From the NCBI GenBank assembly GCA_965370805.1, contig CBDUVZ010000078.1, positions 1 through 14,655 on the forward strand: a stretch of 14,655 bases of DNA, written 5' to 3'. Position 1 is the first letter of the stretch, and each line of letters opens with the position of its first letter. Origin of the DNA: CBDUVZ01 sp965370805 (GTDB lineage: Bacteria > Hydrothermota > Tepidihabitantia > Tepidihabitantales > Tepidihabitantaceae). A program made the translations under genes and the position numbers. Shown here one piece after another: positions 14,304-14,655 of this stretch. The notes under the pieces are model-generated. The model saw nothing but the letters and a program-made list of their open reading frames with translations, was not told the origin of the DNA and did not search any database.

Positions 14304-14499
14304 GAGGATAAACACCAAGGCTTGTCCCGAGCGGAGCCGAGGGAACACGAAGAGGAAGTAACCACGGATAAACACGGATGGACACAGATGAGGGAGGAAG
14401 TCCCCATTCGTCATTCGACACTCGGCATTCGGAATTCGGATGGCCGCCAAGAGATTACTTCCTTTCCCTTGACGGGAGAGGATTGAGGTGAGGGTGACA
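14304..14499. repeat. Intergenic mosaic of short-period repeats (copy 4, inverted orientation)
   Basis: The gap 14209-14598 has no recognisable gene; 14209-14303 shows nothing I can name. The mosaic contains ACACCAAGG (14311-14319), GTCCCGAGCGGAGCCGAGGG (14323-14342), ACACGAAGAGGAAG (14345-14358), AACCACGGATAAACACGGAT (14360-14379), ATTCG/CATTCGG units (14406-14440) and a CCCTTGACGGGAGAGGATTG block followed by AGGTGAGGGTGA (14466-14497). The order and orientation are those of copy 2 read on the other strand. Unlike copies 1-3 it lies between convergent genes and has no promoter next to it. Confidence 0.75.
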
Positions 14500-14510
14500 G
14501 GATATGGACT

Positions 14511-14529
14511 GCGGCAGGGAACCTGCCGC
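14511..14529. other. Perfect 8-bp stem hairpin
   Basis: GCGGCAGG and CCTGCCGC flank a GAA loop with no mismatch. It lies between the convergent 3' ends of the small lipoprotein gene and the minus-strand gene at 14599, so it may stop or protect transcripts. No T-run follows on either strand, so it is not a canonical intrinsic terminator. Confidence 0.5.
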
Positions 14530-14598
14530 CTTTCCGGTCTGCGGGTTGCGGGCAGCGGAATCGCTCCGTCCGAATCCGACGTGGGGGGGACGGCCGGG

Positions 14599-14655
14599 TT
14601 AGAGGAGCTTCCGGAACTCCTCGACCGTCATGTCGGCGTTGCGTATCAGAGCCCG
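14599..14655 (-). CDS. 3' end of a minus-strand gene, HicA-toxin-like C-terminus (partial)
   Basis: Reading the minus strand from the window edge gives 18 codons, RALIRNADMTVEEFRKLL, then TAA. This matches the usual C-terminus of HicA-type mRNA interferase toxins (pattern: a Leu-Arg-rich helix, then a Gly/Asp residue, [ILM]-[ST]-V-E-E-F and a terminal LL). In such systems HicA is a small RNA-cleaving toxin neutralised by HicB. Only the tail is in the window, so the identity and any HicB partner cannot be confirmed. The gene converges on the operon ending at 14208. Confidence 0.6.
   Translation of the reverse strand, partial: RALIRNADMTVEEFRKLL

Overview
The window is GC-rich, gene-dense on the + strand, and looks like chromosomal DNA of an uncultured Gram-negative (outer-membrane) bacterium. 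The protein content (a PorU-like C25 peptidase with a FlgD-like C-terminal domain, a PorV-like barrel, a metallopeptidase/propeller/Omp85 fusion) and the style of intergenic repeats suggest the FCB group or a nearby candidate lineage such as WOR-3. That placement is inference from gene content, not a phylogenetic result.

Layout. Positions 1-394 hold a 12-bp tandem repeat, a mosaic of short repeats and a likely promoter. Positions 395-6221 look like one operon of four genes with gaps of 10, 2 and 10 nt: formamidopyrimidine-DNA glycosylase (mutM), a Thr-nucleophile isoaspartyl peptidase/asparaginase, a 950-residue outer-membrane protein fusing an HExxH peptidase, a TolB-type propeller and an Omp85-like barrel, and a lipoprotein whose C-terminal half resembles the periplasmic P1 region of SecD. 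A second repeat mosaic (about 6239-6466) leads into a promoter and a 1278-residue PorU-like C25 peptidase (6515-10351). A third mosaic (about 10389-10593) leads into a near-consensus promoter and a second likely operon: porV-like, purA, hypB and a small Ig-like lipoprotein (10657-14208). Positions 14209-14598 are non-coding and hold a fourth mosaic plus a hairpin. The last 57 bases are the 3' end of a minus-strand gene that resembles the tail of a HicA-type toxin.

How the genes may work together. porU followed by porV is the order known from Porphyromonas gingivalis, where the two proteins cooperate in processing and anchoring cargo of the type IX secretion system. Here the pair sits beside other envelope genes, so the region looks like an outer-membrane protein export and assembly neighbourhood interleaved with housekeeping genes (mutM, purA) and a lone nickel-insertion GTPase (hypB).

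The most notable non-coding pattern is that three promoters (TTGAC-type -35, 16-nt spacer, TA---T -10) each sit just downstream of a repeat mosaic ending in CGG[T/C]TTTCGGG. Two of them place the expected transcription start almost on the start codon, suggesting leaderless mRNAs. No CRISPR array, tRNA, rRNA, insertion sequence or prophage gene was recognised.
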